Source of the DNA: Aculops lycopersici
Lineage: Eukaryota > Arthropoda > Arachnida > Trombidiformes > Eriophyidae
Length of the DNA: 64,000 nucleotides
Assembly (NCBI GenBank): GCA_015350385.1
Contig: WNKI01000001.1
Coordinates: 1,543,870 to 1,607,869 of the forward strand
Direction of reading: 5' to 3'
This document shows positions 53,221-64,000 of this stretch, in pieces (positions within the stretch are counted from its first letter, which is position 1; each line of letters starts with the position of its first letter). Both the position numbers and the translations under genes were made by a program. Below the pieces are notes generated by a model. It saw only the letters and a program-made list of their open reading frames with translations, had not been told where the DNA came from and made no database searches.

Positions 53221-55665
53221 TTACATGGACATTATCAATAGTATGAGTGAGGTCCACCCTGTAAAAGGGTGTGAACCTTGACCTTCTCCCGTCATGTCGT
53301 TATAGTTTTCCCACATGTAGTTGGTTTTGGTAAACTGATGAACGACATTTTGGATAAGATTTTGTTTGAGTTCATTGAATATCTGGTAGCACTTTTTCTG
53401 ATAAGGACCCTCGAGAGTTGAATAATGTTTCAATGATGATGATATCATGTAGTTTATGTTCATCCATATGGCACCTCTCCAATAAGGTTTGTCGTGCTCT
53501 GAGTTATATTTCATATAGTACTTGCTAGATTTTGACAAAGACCTTATTCCAAAGTCTGTCCATAACTCATTTGGATCTCGTAGTTTATCCAGTATAATGC
53601 CGAAGTGTTCGCTAGTATGATCGACAAGATGCATCATCAAGGGAAATAAACTTACATATCCAAACTCTGGAACGCAACCAAAGTCAGGGTGTCCAGTTGA
53701 ATGTCTCTCCAAAACTTGGTATGCTTCCATCACATTTGGGTCATGACTCGAACGTCTTGTCTTGGTGACTTTGACGAGCTCTGCTTTCTCAGTATTGTGA
53801 CCAAAATCGCAGTACATTTTGTGAGTTTCGCTCCAATGCAACTTGTTGAGCAGATCCTTATTAGCTAATCTAATGGCTTGGTCATTGATTATACTTTTGA
53901 ACTCTTTGTCGTCAAGTCGATGAGCAAACTCTGCCAAAGTTCTAGAAGCCAGCGCCATCCAGCAGCGCAAGTCTATATGATACTCGCTAGGCGAAGGGTG
54001 GGACGCTCTCGGGTAGTCGTCGAGACCCGAAGCCAGTGTTTTGGGATTCAGCATGTTCACAGATAGTTCATCGCGGCCTCGCCATCTAAATGTGTCTGGC
54101 TCGGGACCGTATTGCGTAACATTGAACCAATTGTACCATGCTTTCAATCTAGGATACAATCCCCTCAACTCTTCATTGGATAATAGTCCTCCGTCGAGCA
54201 ACTTTTCAATCACAATAAACATTACAGGTGGGTTTGCATTATCAATCTTTTGTATAATAAACTCCTGGGGCACGCGGCGCATACTCTCATAACCTAATAT
54301 TACCTCCCTTGGTATCCATCCATTAGTGTTCATGATATTAAACCAAGATTTGATGATTGCCTTCGTCACTTCCGGGTCCCACTTGTTGATGAGTAGATTG
54401 TGGAATCCTTCGTCCCATAAGAAACCTCTCGGGAAAAACGAGCGTGATGGAACACCTGTTAGCAATTGAATTGGACCATATTTTGCAATACGATCTGGTT
54501 GGGCGCTTGTGCTTATATAGGAGTGGCCATAATGATAACCAATACTACCTATCATGTTGCTCAATGCAACGTTTGCCAACCGATCGAGAGATTGTTTGGT
54601 CATATTTCCTGTCAATGGAATTCTATTGGGATGAAATAAATTCTGAAATTTTTCTTGATAATTTTCACTCTTCTGATTGAAGATCGTTTCGAAGTCATCT
54701 GTCATCTTAGCCTTGTTGCTCGCAAACTTGATCATGATCACAACAGGCCCATTTAAAACCATCTGATATGCGATAATGTTCGTCGGTCTCGACACCTCGC
54801 TATCCTCTTCTCTCACTTTTAGACGTCCCGGCAAGACGAATAGCCTCTCACCACTGACAAGAGGTGCAACCATCTTGCTATGCAGATAAGCACTGACTGG
54901 GAATCTCGCCTTGTCAATGAAGCCAGAGTAGTAGGAATCGTACTTAAGATTCTCTCTTTTTGATTCGATCATAATCTTGAAATTGAATTCGCCGGCATCT
55001 TGAGAGTTTCCGCTGACCATAAATCCATCTCTCATCTTGGAAGTTTTATCATCGAGATTGGAATGTGATTTCAAGAGAATGCTATCTTCTGGATTATTGG
55101 TGGTGATGTATTGTATCAAAGACAAAGGCTTCATATTCTCGCCCATGGGCTCAACCTCAACTTTCGCTGACCACAGATGGTCACCATCGACCAGAAACTT
55201 GGTCTTAAATCTATAACCTTGATCCTCGATCTCTTGCTCTCCAAATGAATGGAAATCATGCTTTGTCCAAGCATAGAAGTCCAAGTTGTCATTCTGATCA
55301 CATAGGTGCCTCATGCTTAGACGGCCATCGCGATTGAGTTCATTTTGGAACCAAATTAGACTTGTTTCCAATGAGGTGGGCGTTGTTTGTTTGAGACCAA
55401 AATAGTGACCACTATTGAATGTTCCCCATCTTGTTTCTGATCCTATCACTGGATCTAGAGGAAATATTTCGGAGAATGGCTTGACAGCTTCCTCCAGGTC
55501 ATTGGTAAATATATCATTCGAAGCATCAGCAGTATCGTCCACTGAAGTTTGCAAAAAATAATAGAAAATAAAGACGCTCGTGACAGATGTGGCAGCCAGC
55601 ACCATTAAACACCTCAATAGTCTGGCATTAAAGGGGGAACGTTTCTTGATTGGCTTCTTGGACAT
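53221..55665 (-). CDS. MOGS: Mannosyl-oligosaccharide glucosidase (ER glucosidase I, GH63), 814 aa
   Basis: Removes the outermost alpha-1,2-linked glucose from Glc3Man9GlcNAc2 on new N-glycoproteins in the ER. Type II membrane protein: short basic cytosolic tail, membrane span at about 18-38. The N-terminal sandwich domain has RWGTFNSGHYFGLK (79-92). The catalytic (alpha/alpha)6 barrel has RGFLWDEGFHN (413-423, catalytic Asp in this block), EVILGYESMRRVPQEF, WRGAIWMNINYM and the C-terminal ENYND block followed by GQGSHPFTGWTSLILLIMS, as in the family. Length is near the human protein (837). One exon; start ATG 55665. Confidence 0.95.
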   Translation of the reverse strand: MSKKPIKKRSPFNARLLRCLMVLAATSVTSVFIFYYFLQTSVDDTADASNDIFTNDLEEAVKPFSEIFPLDPVIGSETRWGTFNSGHYFGLKQTTPTSLETSLIWFQNELNRDGRLSMRHLCDQNDNLDFYAWTKHDFHSFGEQEIEDQGYRFKTKFLVDGDHLWSAKVEVEPMGENMKPLSLIQYITTNNPEDSILLKSHSNLDDKTSKMRDGFMVSGNSQDAGEFNFKIMIESKRENLKYDSYYSGFIDKARFPVSAYLHSKMVAPLVSGERLFVLPGRLKVREEDSEVSRPTNIIAYQMVLNGPVVIMIKFASNKAKMTDDFETIFNQKSENYQEKFQNLFHPNRIPLTGNMTKQSLDRLANVALSNMIGSIGYHYGHSYISTSAQPDRIAKYGPIQLLTGVPSRSFFPRGFLWDEGFHNLLINKWDPEVTKAIIKSWFNIMNTNGWIPREVILGYESMRRVPQEFIIQKIDNANPPVMFIVIEKLLDGGLLSNEELRGLYPRLKAWYNWFNVTQYGPEPDTFRWRGRDELSVNMLNPKTLASGLDDYPRASHPSPSEYHIDLRCWMALASRTLAEFAHRLDDKEFKSIINDQAIRLANKDLLNKLHWSETHKMYCDFGHNTEKAELVKVTKTRRSSHDPNVMEAYQVLERHSTGHPDFGCVPEFGYVSLFPLMMHLVDHTSEHFGIILDKLRDPNELWTDFGIRSLSKSSKYYMKYNSEHDKPYWRGAIWMNINYMISSSLKHYSTLEGPYQKKCYQIFNELKQNLIQNVVHQFTKTNYMWENYNDMTGEGQGSHPFTGWTSLILLIMSM

Positions 55666-55985
55666 TCTGAAATAATTTACTCATTTCATCTGAACAGATA
55701 GTAAACAAATTACAATAACAACACCATAATCAAACTCGTGCAACGTCCAGTTCCCAGAAACCCATGTTAGTTGTTCACTACCCCGCGCGAGATTCAAAAG
55801 AGCAATCGCTCGTTACATTCGACTGAAACTTGTTCGGGCACGTGGCAGTTGATGCGTCAAAACAAGCGCATCTCTTAGAACTCAGTGAGTAAATGCTAAC
55901 TTAACAACAATAAAGGTTCTTAATTTATATATATATATTTTATATATATATTACATTATTATTATTATTATTTATATCATATAAA
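55666..55985. other. Intergenic between MOGS and the Runt-domain gene
   Basis: 320 bases. AT-rich with (TA)n and (ATT)n from 55920 to 55980, just past the Runt-gene stop, where its 3' UTR should be. Confidence 0.65.
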
Positions 55986-56762
55986 CTACCTCATTATATC
56001 CAAAGGTCGCCACAACTTTTTCGCCGAGCTACCATTAGAGTTATGTGCATCGTTGGCTTGCTCGTTGACGTTCAATTCGTTGTTGCTGCCACTGTTAGTG
56101 TTTGTCAATCTAATGTTTTGATGTGATTGTGAATTGTTGTTATCGTCAGGGGTGCTAGTTTGATTTGTTGATAAACTAAGTAAGGCGCTCATAAGCGATT
56201 GATTGGTATATGGGTGGGAGCGCGCCAACATGGCCAGGGTGCGCGAATCGTATAGGGGACGGTCAAGCGAGGTTAGATTTAGTTGTTGGGCCGAGCCGCC
56301 GTAAGGCCAGCAGGAGTTCATCATCATGCTTGATTTACTTCTTGGCTCCCTTGGTCCGTCGACGGTGACTTTTATCGCTTTGCTAAATGTTGCAACTTGC
56401 ATTGGGCACGTGTGAATGGTGATTATTAATGAAAATAACTTGCCCCTACCTGAGCGGCCAACAAAGCGGAGGTCATTAAATTTGGCAACCTGGTTCTTCA
56501 TGAGAGCTGTATTATTACGCAACTCTCCGCAACAATTATCATCATTGCCCGCTTTGATTGTAACAAGTGTATCATCGGGTACCTCATTTAGACAAACAAC
56601 TTTGAATGTTACAGGCAGTGTTTTGTTTGCTCGCCAATGGTCTGGCAACTTGGAGCAAAGGATATTTGGTGAACCGGTTCTAAGTAATTCAGTTTGATAG
56701 TTGTTGACCAAAAAGTCTAAAAACTCCTTGCCCGGAAAGGGCATAACCTCCTCCTCCTCCAT
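55986..56762 (-). CDS. Runt-domain transcription factor (RUNX family), compact, 258 aa
   Basis: RUNX proteins bind DNA through the Runt domain with partner CBF-beta and control cell fate; they recruit Groucho through a C-terminal VWRPY. The Runt domain spans about 27-143 with signature blocks SPNILCSKLPDHWRANKTLPVTF, DDTLVTIKAGNDDN, LRNNTALMKNQVAKFNDLRFVGRSGRGK and KVTVDGPREPRSK. After it lies a short Ser/Asn-rich tail. The C terminus reads KLWRPLDIMR: WRPL, not WRPY, and not at the end. It is shorter than usual RUNX proteins (400 or more). Runt domains are usually split by introns; here it is one exon. ATG 56762 lies 9 bases after a probable acceptor (56772-56773), so an upstream 5' UTR exon is likely. 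Confidence 0.93.
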   Translation of the reverse strand: MEEEEVMPFPGKEFLDFLVNNYQTELLRTGSPNILCSKLPDHWRANKTLPVTFKVVCLNEVPDDTLVTIKAGNDDNCCGELRNNTALMKNQVAKFNDLRFVGRSGRGKLFSLIITIHTCPMQVATFSKAIKVTVDGPREPRSKSSMMMNSCWPYGGSAQQLNLTSLDRPLYDSRTLAMLARSHPYTNQSLMSALLSLSTNQTSTPDDNNNSQSHQNIRLTNTNSGSNNELNVNEQANDAHNSNGSSAKKLWRPLDIMR

Positions 56763-56771
56763 CCCGGCGGT

Positions 56772-57959
56772 CTGGTGGTTATGAAAAAATAAATATCAAT
56801 ACAGTACAATCCGAGTATTTTGTCGCCTCTCGCGCAACTTCTTTTTCAATTTTGATGGGTTGCATATGTAATCTTAGGTGAGCGTGTGATTCGAAATAAT
56901 GTAATTAGGCTAATTCCAATAGAGATACATGTGAGAGACGTTGGTTTCTTGAAAATTTCAAGTTAAAATTAGCGCGATATACGCATTCGATGGGAGGACA
57001 AAATATTTGGATTGTGTACTGTAATAAATTTCACGTAAAATTAATTCTCCAAAACCCCAGATCTGAGTTGTGTGTGTATGTGTGTGAATTTTTCCCTCTC
57101 CTTCTCTCTTTGTTCCGGGAACAGTGTTCCCCTATTTTCATGTGTGCCTCTCTTCTTCCCTCTTCTCTCTGTCACTCGCCCATTCGTTGCCACCACCGCC
57201 GCCGCCGCCGCGGCCGCTGCTTTTCTGCGGCTACGACTCCAAAAGCCGACCATCAATTCTCTCTGCGCAAGTCTCCTCTTGTCTCGTCGGCGTCGTCGTT
57301 TCGCCATTGGCTTCGTGAGCGGCGGCCGCGACGAGTGGCTGGCATTACCGCAACAACCAACCAGCGAGCGAGTTAGTGAGAGAAAGAGAGAAAGACGCAA
57401 ACGCAAACCAACACACAAGCGCCGGCCGCGGCCGAAACAGACGCTCGCTCCGCCACTCACATAAAACCAAACCGACTAACAGCCCCAATTGCCGACTGCT
57501 CTCCTATCGCTGGCTGGCCATTCTGCCGTTGCGTTTGTCTATGTGTGTGGAAATCCGCAGTCATTGTGTGTGTGTGCAATGATCACCATTGTGAGCGGGC
57601 TGCCGCAGTTGCTTTGTGTTGCGGCCGTCGACGCCGGAGCATACGTAACGTCGCGGTCATCTGTCTGCGACGCGCCCCTCTGCTTCCTTGCACAAGTCGC
57701 CCGATTGCCGTGCTAAAACCAGTATAGCAAACGCCACGCCTATCTGTTTTTCACAAAGCCCACAGGCCCGAACCCGACTGACCGCTTCGCGCTCACCGCA
57801 CACACAACTGCGGGTAGCAGCCAAGGCACAAACGCACACAGAGAGATAGGAAAGCTGGTCACTTGAAAGTCTGGCTGGCCGCCGATCTCTCACGTTTGCC
57901 GCAAACGCCAGCGACCCTCAGGCTGCGGTGAGCCAGCCAGCCGCAGCCACTCAACTTAC
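56772..57959 (-). other. Proposed 5' UTR intron of the Runt-domain gene
   Basis: Donor CAG/GTAAGT on the minus strand (exon ends at 57960) and an acceptor ATTTTTTCATAACCACCAG whose AG is at 56772-56773, with the exon starting near 56771, 9 bases before the ATG. About 1.2 kb. The pairing is inferred from the strength of both sites and their order. Confidence 0.5.
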
Positions 57960-57997
57960 CTGGCCGCCGGCGGCCACGGCGCTGGTCAGGTAAGTTG
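57952..57997. repeat. Inverted repeat with a splice donor on each strand
   Basis: Arms CAACTTACCTGGCC (57952-57965) and GGTCAGGTAAGTTG (57984-57997) are reverse complements in 13 of 14 positions, around a GC-rich centre. Each arm is a full splice-donor consensus: the left arm on the minus strand, the right arm on the plus strand. Confidence 0.75.
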
Positions 57998-60900
57998 GCG
58001 CAACTTAGCCACTTTGCGAAACGACGAACGAACGAACGAACGAGCAAGTCTCTCCACCTAAGCGCCGCGAGAACAACAACGAACCTGAAACTTGATACGC
58101 TCAATGGCTCGGGTATGGCTAGTGGCGCTCGAGAAGTAGGAGTGGAGGCAGCGGCAACAACAAAAGAGGAGGCGAGAAGTCGACACTCGTTAGGCTTAGC
58201 ATTGGATGCTACGACAGGTAAGCGAGGCAACAATCATTGGAGCTCCAGTTGCGCCAAAACAGCTTACCTGGCGACCATCAGCACAAAACAGCATCAACAC
58301 GGAGGGGAGGGGGGAGTTGGATGCTGGCTAAAGGGAGTATCGTCGTTGTTCTTTTTGTAGTTGCTGTTGTCAAGAGTGAGCAATGGAGGCAACAGGCTGC
58401 CGATGTTGATGCTGCTCTCTCTTGCCCATGGCTGGTGGTTGCGAGTTTCTTCGAGGAGCCGTGATACCCTGAGGCTTGTTTCTGTTGTTTCTACTAAACT
58501 AAACCTAGCTAAACTAGCGAGTGGTTGTAGCATGACTTCACAGTCTAGCCAATAAATGGTTGACGCTTTCCTTAGTTACTCTATTGGATGGATGGATGGG
58601 ATAGTTATACTAGCGGCAACGACGGCGGCGGCGGCGCCGCCACCACCACCACTACCACCGCCGCCACTGCTGAGGTTCCTTGGTCAGCAAGCTTGGGTTG
58701 ATTTGAATCCCTCCACGCAACTTTTGGTTGCAGTGCCGCAACCACCTGTGTAAGCTCCAGAAGCAACTGGGATATAAACCAGTAACCATTCCACTGAGCT
58801 AGTTACTCTCCCTCCGCCAAGATGGTTGGCTTCGGGTGGCTGGTTTGCGGCACTCAAGTTGGGCGATTCTTTCCCTTCTAATGCATACCTGGAAACCCGT
58901 AAACTTTTGCCCCCTCTTCTCGAGTTTCTCAAACTTCAGCTCAAGATTCAATTGCAACTGCAACAGCCGCCACCTGTAATGTTAACAATAATCACCGCTC
59001 AGCCAAATTAGCATAACACTTGGCTTCGTTGTTCCTATTGAATTGAGCTTGGCTCTCGAGTTACTCGCTACCAAGTGTTACATTGGAACAGTTTAACGTT
59101 TGAAGGTAAGCAGAGCAGATTAGCAAAGCAAAGGATGCGAGTGCTGGAACAACAAGTGGCGGCAGCCACCTGACGCATTAGCGCTGGCCACCACTCACAG
59201 GTCAGCGCCAAGCTAATGAATGAGCGAGGCTTGGGCGCAGTCTCAAAGTTTTTGTTGTTACAGTTGGAGTCAATGTTCAAGTTGAAGCGGACCAACAGTC
59301 AGAAGCAGCCAAACGCTTTTACAGCCCGTCGAAGTCTTTCAAGCGACGCGAGATGGGTTTTACTTAGTAGCTAGTTTGCTTGCTTTATTGCTTGCTACCT
59401 AGCCACCTGACTGGTCCATCATTATCAAGCGGCCACTTGTTAATCAACTTTACTGCGCCCACCGCGCAAAATGACCATAGCCAAGGAGGCAAAGCTTTGT
59501 TTAGTTATCTCCATTTCATCAGTTATATAACCGACATGCTGTGTGCTACTGTGCCAATTATACTGCTACTCTCAAAGACAGTGGCTTTCAAGATGGAGGT
59601 GGAGGAGGAAAAAATCCATATGATACTGAGTAATCTCGTCGTATGATACTGAGTAGCCAACGAGTCTTCGAGCCATCTCTCTCACTTCCACACTTGGTAA
59701 TCTCTAGTGTCCGGCAAGCGACCACACATTCCATTCAAACTGGCGACCGGAAGTCTCAATCTCTTACAATCCATGGCTACCTGCTAGCATTTTGTGTGTG
59801 AGTATTCTCAGTGCGTGGCACACGATCAGCAACGAAACACAACCACTAGCTTTGATCCGCTAGCAGGTCTGTTATTATCGGCATGATGAAAACTGGATAA
59901 ACTTGAAGAAAGTCACGCAAGCGTAAAGGTTTTCAGCGATACTTTAAACTAAACTGGCTCACCAGTGATTTGATTTCAAGATTTCCACTGGCGATAACAA
60001 CCAATTCACGATTCAAATAACAAAACTAGAGCCAACTGGAGGGCAAGCAGACGGATGAACCATCCGGATAGTGAGACGAACTTTTGTTTGGTCAGCAAAA
60101 CAGTGGGTCGCTATGTCTGGCTACCTGCCAGCCGCTGCTTGGCGCTGAGCCGATTCCGTTGCCACCGTTTCTGGAGATCTCTAGATGCAAACTTGGTGGC
60201 GCGTAACTCGCACTAGGCCGATAACTCTGCTTGTAAAGTGCGAGCAGCTAGCGGGGCTCTAGATCTGTTGCAATTGATAGCGTCGCGTCGCGTCGGGCCG
60301 GGCCGACCACCGGAAGTGGCGCTCACCTGAGTGGATCTCGATAGCGCTGGACACTCAGCGAATTTGAAAGGTGGATTAGCCACTCGTTTCCTTGAAGGAA
60401 ACGCGCGTGTTTTTAGCAGATTTATCACCCACTCCAACTATCTCGAGGCATCACTCGTTGTTAGCGTTGTCTTCTCATGTCTTTTTCGTCACTTGGAAGT
60501 TGGTCGTAGTAGTAGTCGTCGTCGTCGTTGTGGATGCGGCGGCGGCGGCGCCTGGAAATGAACTCTCTTGATTTTACTTAAGTGATTTTACTTGTAAACG
60601 TCACCTTGTTTACTGCTAGCAACTACATCTTATATAGAGAAGAGGAAGAAGAAGTTTGTCGCACCGACGGCGACAACGACAACGACGAGTTTGCTTCCGT
60701 TTCCGGGCACTCGACGACGACGACCACTATGCCGACGACGAGCGTCACCCCTGAGCTGGACACTGGATGGTTTGTTGAAAGGCCTGGCACAATGCTGGTG
60801 GCGAGCACGCAACTTCCGGTCCATTTGCATTCGCCAGCAGTCAACATTGTCTTTCCATATCAACTTGTGTGCTCCTTTTGAATCTGCGTAGACGTTCGCA

Positions 60901-63118
60901 AGGCGTCAGTCACTGCTGACGACCACTGTAGCAGCTCACTCTCCTATACGAATAGTTGCGCTTCAGTATACAGAGAATTCAAATCAATCACATAAACAAA
61001 CAAAGTCACACTAACCGACGGCCTAAAAATCAACTGACGGCCGCTAAGTTGCGAGCAAAGGGAGTCAAAAGCAAGTGGCATAGCGACGGCTACAATGGAT
61101 AAAGTATTCGAAAGATAGAGGGGAAACTGGTGTTGGAATTGTAAGCGGAAGTGCGAGGCAATAGCTGGCCATTGTAGCATTGTAAAGCCACTTGTCACTT
61201 TGTTTCTCTCACTTACTGTCTCCCTCCAACTCTCACTCTGTGAGACTCTCGCTCTCTAATGTGATCATCGGCGCGCCACGAAGCTGGCATCAAGTGGCCA
61301 GTCGAGTGACCGACTCGCTGGCCGCTCGTCCGGTTTGTTAGTGGCCAACGGAATGGCCACTTGATGTGGCTTGATGTGTCGCCTATTTTCCGTCAGCTTT
61401 CTTGTGTTATTGTTGCCGCGTTGATGTATTGAATCGAGTTGCGTTTTTGTCGAGTTTAGCCAAAGCGACAGTCGAACACCAGGGAGAGAGGGGAGTTTAA
61501 ACGACACATAGAATCGCGTTTGGCGGACGTAGTCGTAGTGGTGGTTGCAGTTGGAAGCTACCCAACGACAGCCAAGTGGTCACTGGACTTTTACACTTTC
61601 GCGGCTAGCAAGAGGAGGAAGAGGGACTTTCAATAGAACTTTCCAGTGGCTAAACTGGCGAGACAAACCAGTTTGGCGTGGCGATTGTTTCACTCACTAT
61701 TTCATTTTTCCGCAAATTTGAACCTCGCAAACCCAAACAAAACTCAGAACTGAGAATTGAGTTACACTTTAGGGGGCGACGAGTGTGCTTTATGCGCGGC
61801 GCAACGCAAAAGGGAAACCCAAACGCCACAAGAAACATAAGGAAACGCTAGCATCTATGAACCTAATGAACTGTTAAATGATTCGAGGCGAGTGATTTAC
61901 AGCGCCGGCTTGCGTTGCTTTGTGTGCCCATTGATTCGCGTTGCGCGTATAGCGACGCGGGTGTTGGCGGGCGCATAGCGACACGCGCTCTAGGCGCCCA
62001 GTTAACCATAAAACCCTTGGTGTGAAAGACGTTTCCAACTTTTCCGTTTGCTCTTTTGCTTGATCTCCGCTTCCCAATCTGTTCAATCTGTTTATTTGCA
62101 CCTCTATTTGCAGAATGCGAGTTTCAATTTCATATTTTTTTCTCTCTTTCTTTTTATTTCTATCTCTCCTTTCACTTCTCTAGTTTGGTGAAGAGAAGAG
62201 GTGGAAAAAGAGGAGATCACAAAATTATCGACTCATCAGGCACGAGAAAGACAACAACCTGTGCGCTTACCTGTCACCTCGAAAGCCGAACAATTGAAAG
62301 GTTGATTCTGAGAGGAAGAGACGCAAGTGCATTGGACAGGATCGAGCTGGAAGGTGGATCATAGTAAACGAGGCGAGCAAATCAAGTGAGCAAACAAAAG
62401 AGTTCTCCTATTCGCTTGTCATCACATTTTTCGACCTCAAGGATCAGCAATTTGGAAGGCTGAAATCTAAGACACAAGCTGAAATTTGTCGTTCTCTTGG
62501 ATCTCGGAAAGCTATCGTTGCATTGAAGGCACGAAATCAGCGACTCCAAATCGACTGCTCCACTGACTCGCTAGTCTCGGCGTGTCACCGCCACTTGGCG
62601 GCGGCGACGACTTGCGGCTCCCTCGCTCGTCAGCTACAAGCAAACCCTCCAACCAACCGACTGACTGAGCAACCGAATCCCATGGCTGTGGCTTCTGCTC
62701 GCCAACTTCCGCTTTGAGTGTGGCCAAGAGAGGGCAAACGAGCGAACTTCCGGCGCGAAGAGGAGCCCGCCAGCCACACTCGCCCGTCGGAGGCGAGCAA
62801 GACGTCGATGACGAGAGTTAGCTCATTTGACAGGCTATCAGATGGTTTTGATGAAAAAGAGAGGCGACTTGCATCTCGGCGGCGACGGCATTCGTGGCAA
62901 CTCATCTACGAGTTGGGGGCGGTGGCGGCCAATAAGTTGCAACACAATCGACAGTTTTGCTTTCACTGCTTGATCAGGCGAGAAACTAACACGGGAAGTG
63001 TGCATAGCGACACGCCTCCTCTCGCCACCGGCCGCTGTACGGTGCCACAACCGCCAAGCAGGAAGAGGCTCCAAACCGCGCCAATTGGGCGTCGCTTTTA
63101 TGCCGCCCTCTTGTCTCT

Positions 63119-63709
63119 CCAGCTCTCTCTCTCTCTCTNNNNNNNNNNNNNNNNNNNNNNNNNNNNNNNNNNNNNNNNNNNNNNNNNNNNNNNNNNNNNN
63201 NNNNNNNNNNNNNNNNNNNNNNNNNNNNNNNNNNNNNNNNNNNNNNNNNNNNNNNNNNNNNNNNNNNNNNNNNNNNNNNNNNNNNNNNNNNNNNNNNNNN
63301 NNNNNNNNNNNNNNNNNNNNNNNNNNNNNNNNNNNNNNNNNNNNNNNNNNNNNNNNNNNNNNNNNNNNNNNNNNNNNNNNNNNNNNNNNNNNNNNNNNNN
63401 NNNNNNNNNNNNNNNNNNNNNNNNNNNNNNNNNNNNNNNNNNNNNNNNNNNNNNNNNNNNNNNNNNNNNNNNNNNNNNNNNNNNNNNNNNNNNNNNNNNN
63501 NNNNNNNNNNNNNNNNNNNNNNNNNNNNNNNNNNNNNNNNNNNNNNNNNNNNNNNNNNNNNNNNNNNNNNNNNNNNNNNNNNNNNNNNNNNNNNNNNNNN
63601 NNNNNNNNNNNNNNNNNNNNNNNNNNNNNNNNNNNNNNNNNNNNNNNNNNNNNNNNNNNNNNNNNNNNNNNNNNNNNNNNNNNNNNNNNNNNNNNNNNNN
63701 NNNNNNNNN
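63119..63709. other. Assembly gap with CT repeat at its edge
   Basis: CT repeat from 63119 to 63138, then 571 N (63139-63709). After the gap the first bases are TCTCTGATTCTCGC, so the repeat probably continues through part of it. Confidence 0.95.
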
Positions 63710-64000
63710 TCTCTGATTCTCGCTGTGTTTCAATCTCTTCCTTAGATTAGCCCGAGCGAAGGGAAGAAACTCAGGAATTGTAATTGGAAGTGGTTGTCGT
63801 GTGTTTAGGTTAATTGTAATTGATGGTCGCCCATTAATACGCCGGGATGTTGTCACTACTACCGCCGCCGCATCATCTAATCTGAGAAGAGCAGTCTGTT
63901 TAGTGTTGGCACTACCACCATTACCACCAACAACAACAACAGTAGCAATAACAACTATACCAGGCATTAAAAGTGTGAGTAATTTACGAGAACATTGATT
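63710..64000. other. Right end of the window, no gene supported
   Basis: 291 bases. A plus-strand ORF (63801-63998) is Thr/Ile-rich and unsupported. The minus-strand frame has similar composition. ACC/ACA-rich simple sequence (63905-63960). Confidence 0.5.

Larger units (their letters stand above)
56763..63138. other. Gene-poor GC-richer region upstream of the Runt gene
   Basis: No supported coding sequence. The Runt leader intron (56772-57959) and promoter probably lie here. CT-rich at 57095-57170; short (GCC)n around 57197-57220; (GCC/ACC)n around 58622-58670. Several donor consensus sites occur on both strands (57960 and 58268 minus, 57989 and 58217 plus). AT-richer islets at 60560-60640. 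ORFs are short with odd composition. Confidence 0.55.

Noticed and set aside
62718..63967. Long ORFs running through the N gap
   Set aside because: Their length is produced by unknown bases; flanking residues are not protein-like.

Overview
This is a eukaryotic window, most likely from an arthropod and possibly a mite. The evidence is: GT-AG introns (CCT7 is split by one), AATAAA polyadenylation signals, metazoan genes (HPS5, the KICSTOR subunit KICS2, a Runt-domain factor, a tail-anchored PTP1B-like phosphatase), a Tc1/mariner element, long polyglutamine and polyserine tracts, and very few introns. The taxonomic placement is inference; no marker fixes it.

The layout has three parts. (1) Positions 1-23100, and again 56800-64000, are sparse and fairly GC-rich, full of CT/GA microsatellites and two assembly gaps that both sit in CT repeats. 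The left part carries two minus-strand genes for very large disordered proteins, each mostly one giant exon: 3474-8222 (1583 codons, continuing through a GTAAGT donor, probably to an exon at the window edge) and 9565-14968 (a 5.1 kb exon plus a short terminal exon). (2) Positions 23100-56800 are a dense, AT-richer cluster of mostly single-exon genes: MePCE (7SK capping), HPS5 (BLOC-2), CHCHD4/MIA40, CCT7, a PTPN1/2-type phosphatase, a short SAP30BP/HCNGP protein, KICS2, SLC25A16, a small UQCC5/SMIM4-like protein, ARF1, an orphan coiled-coil protein, a 675-residue disordered protein, a secreted protein, a single-pass membrane protein with a Cys-rich ectodomain, a short BUD13-like protein, a broken Tc1 transposon, an acidic protein, and MOGS (GH63 glucosidase I). 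(3) A compact Runt-domain gene at 55986-56762 sits at the edge of the right-hand desert and probably has a 5' noncoding exon ending at 57961.

The genes do not form one pathway. Shared themes are mitochondrial import and transport (CHCHD4, SLC25A16, UQCC5-like), ER/Golgi/lysosome function (MOGS, ARF1, HPS5, KICS2) and RNA processing (MePCE, BUD13-like, SAP30BP-like). Several pairs are head-to-head with short shared promoters (CHCHD4/CCT7, ARF1/coiled-coil) or tail-to-tail with very short gaps.

The most interesting signals are: the two-word lexicon (ACTTCCGG and CAAGTGGC) enriched mainly in the sparse flanks; the face-to-face splice donors in an inverted repeat upstream of the Runt gene; a Runt protein whose Groucho motif is WRPL plus a four-residue tail; a PTP1B-like enzyme with an altered phosphotyrosine loop; the stripped-down forms of two splicing factors; and an HPS5 stop codon lying inside its own AATAAA. 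No tRNA, rRNA or CRISPR array was seen. I found no clear multi-gene novel system.
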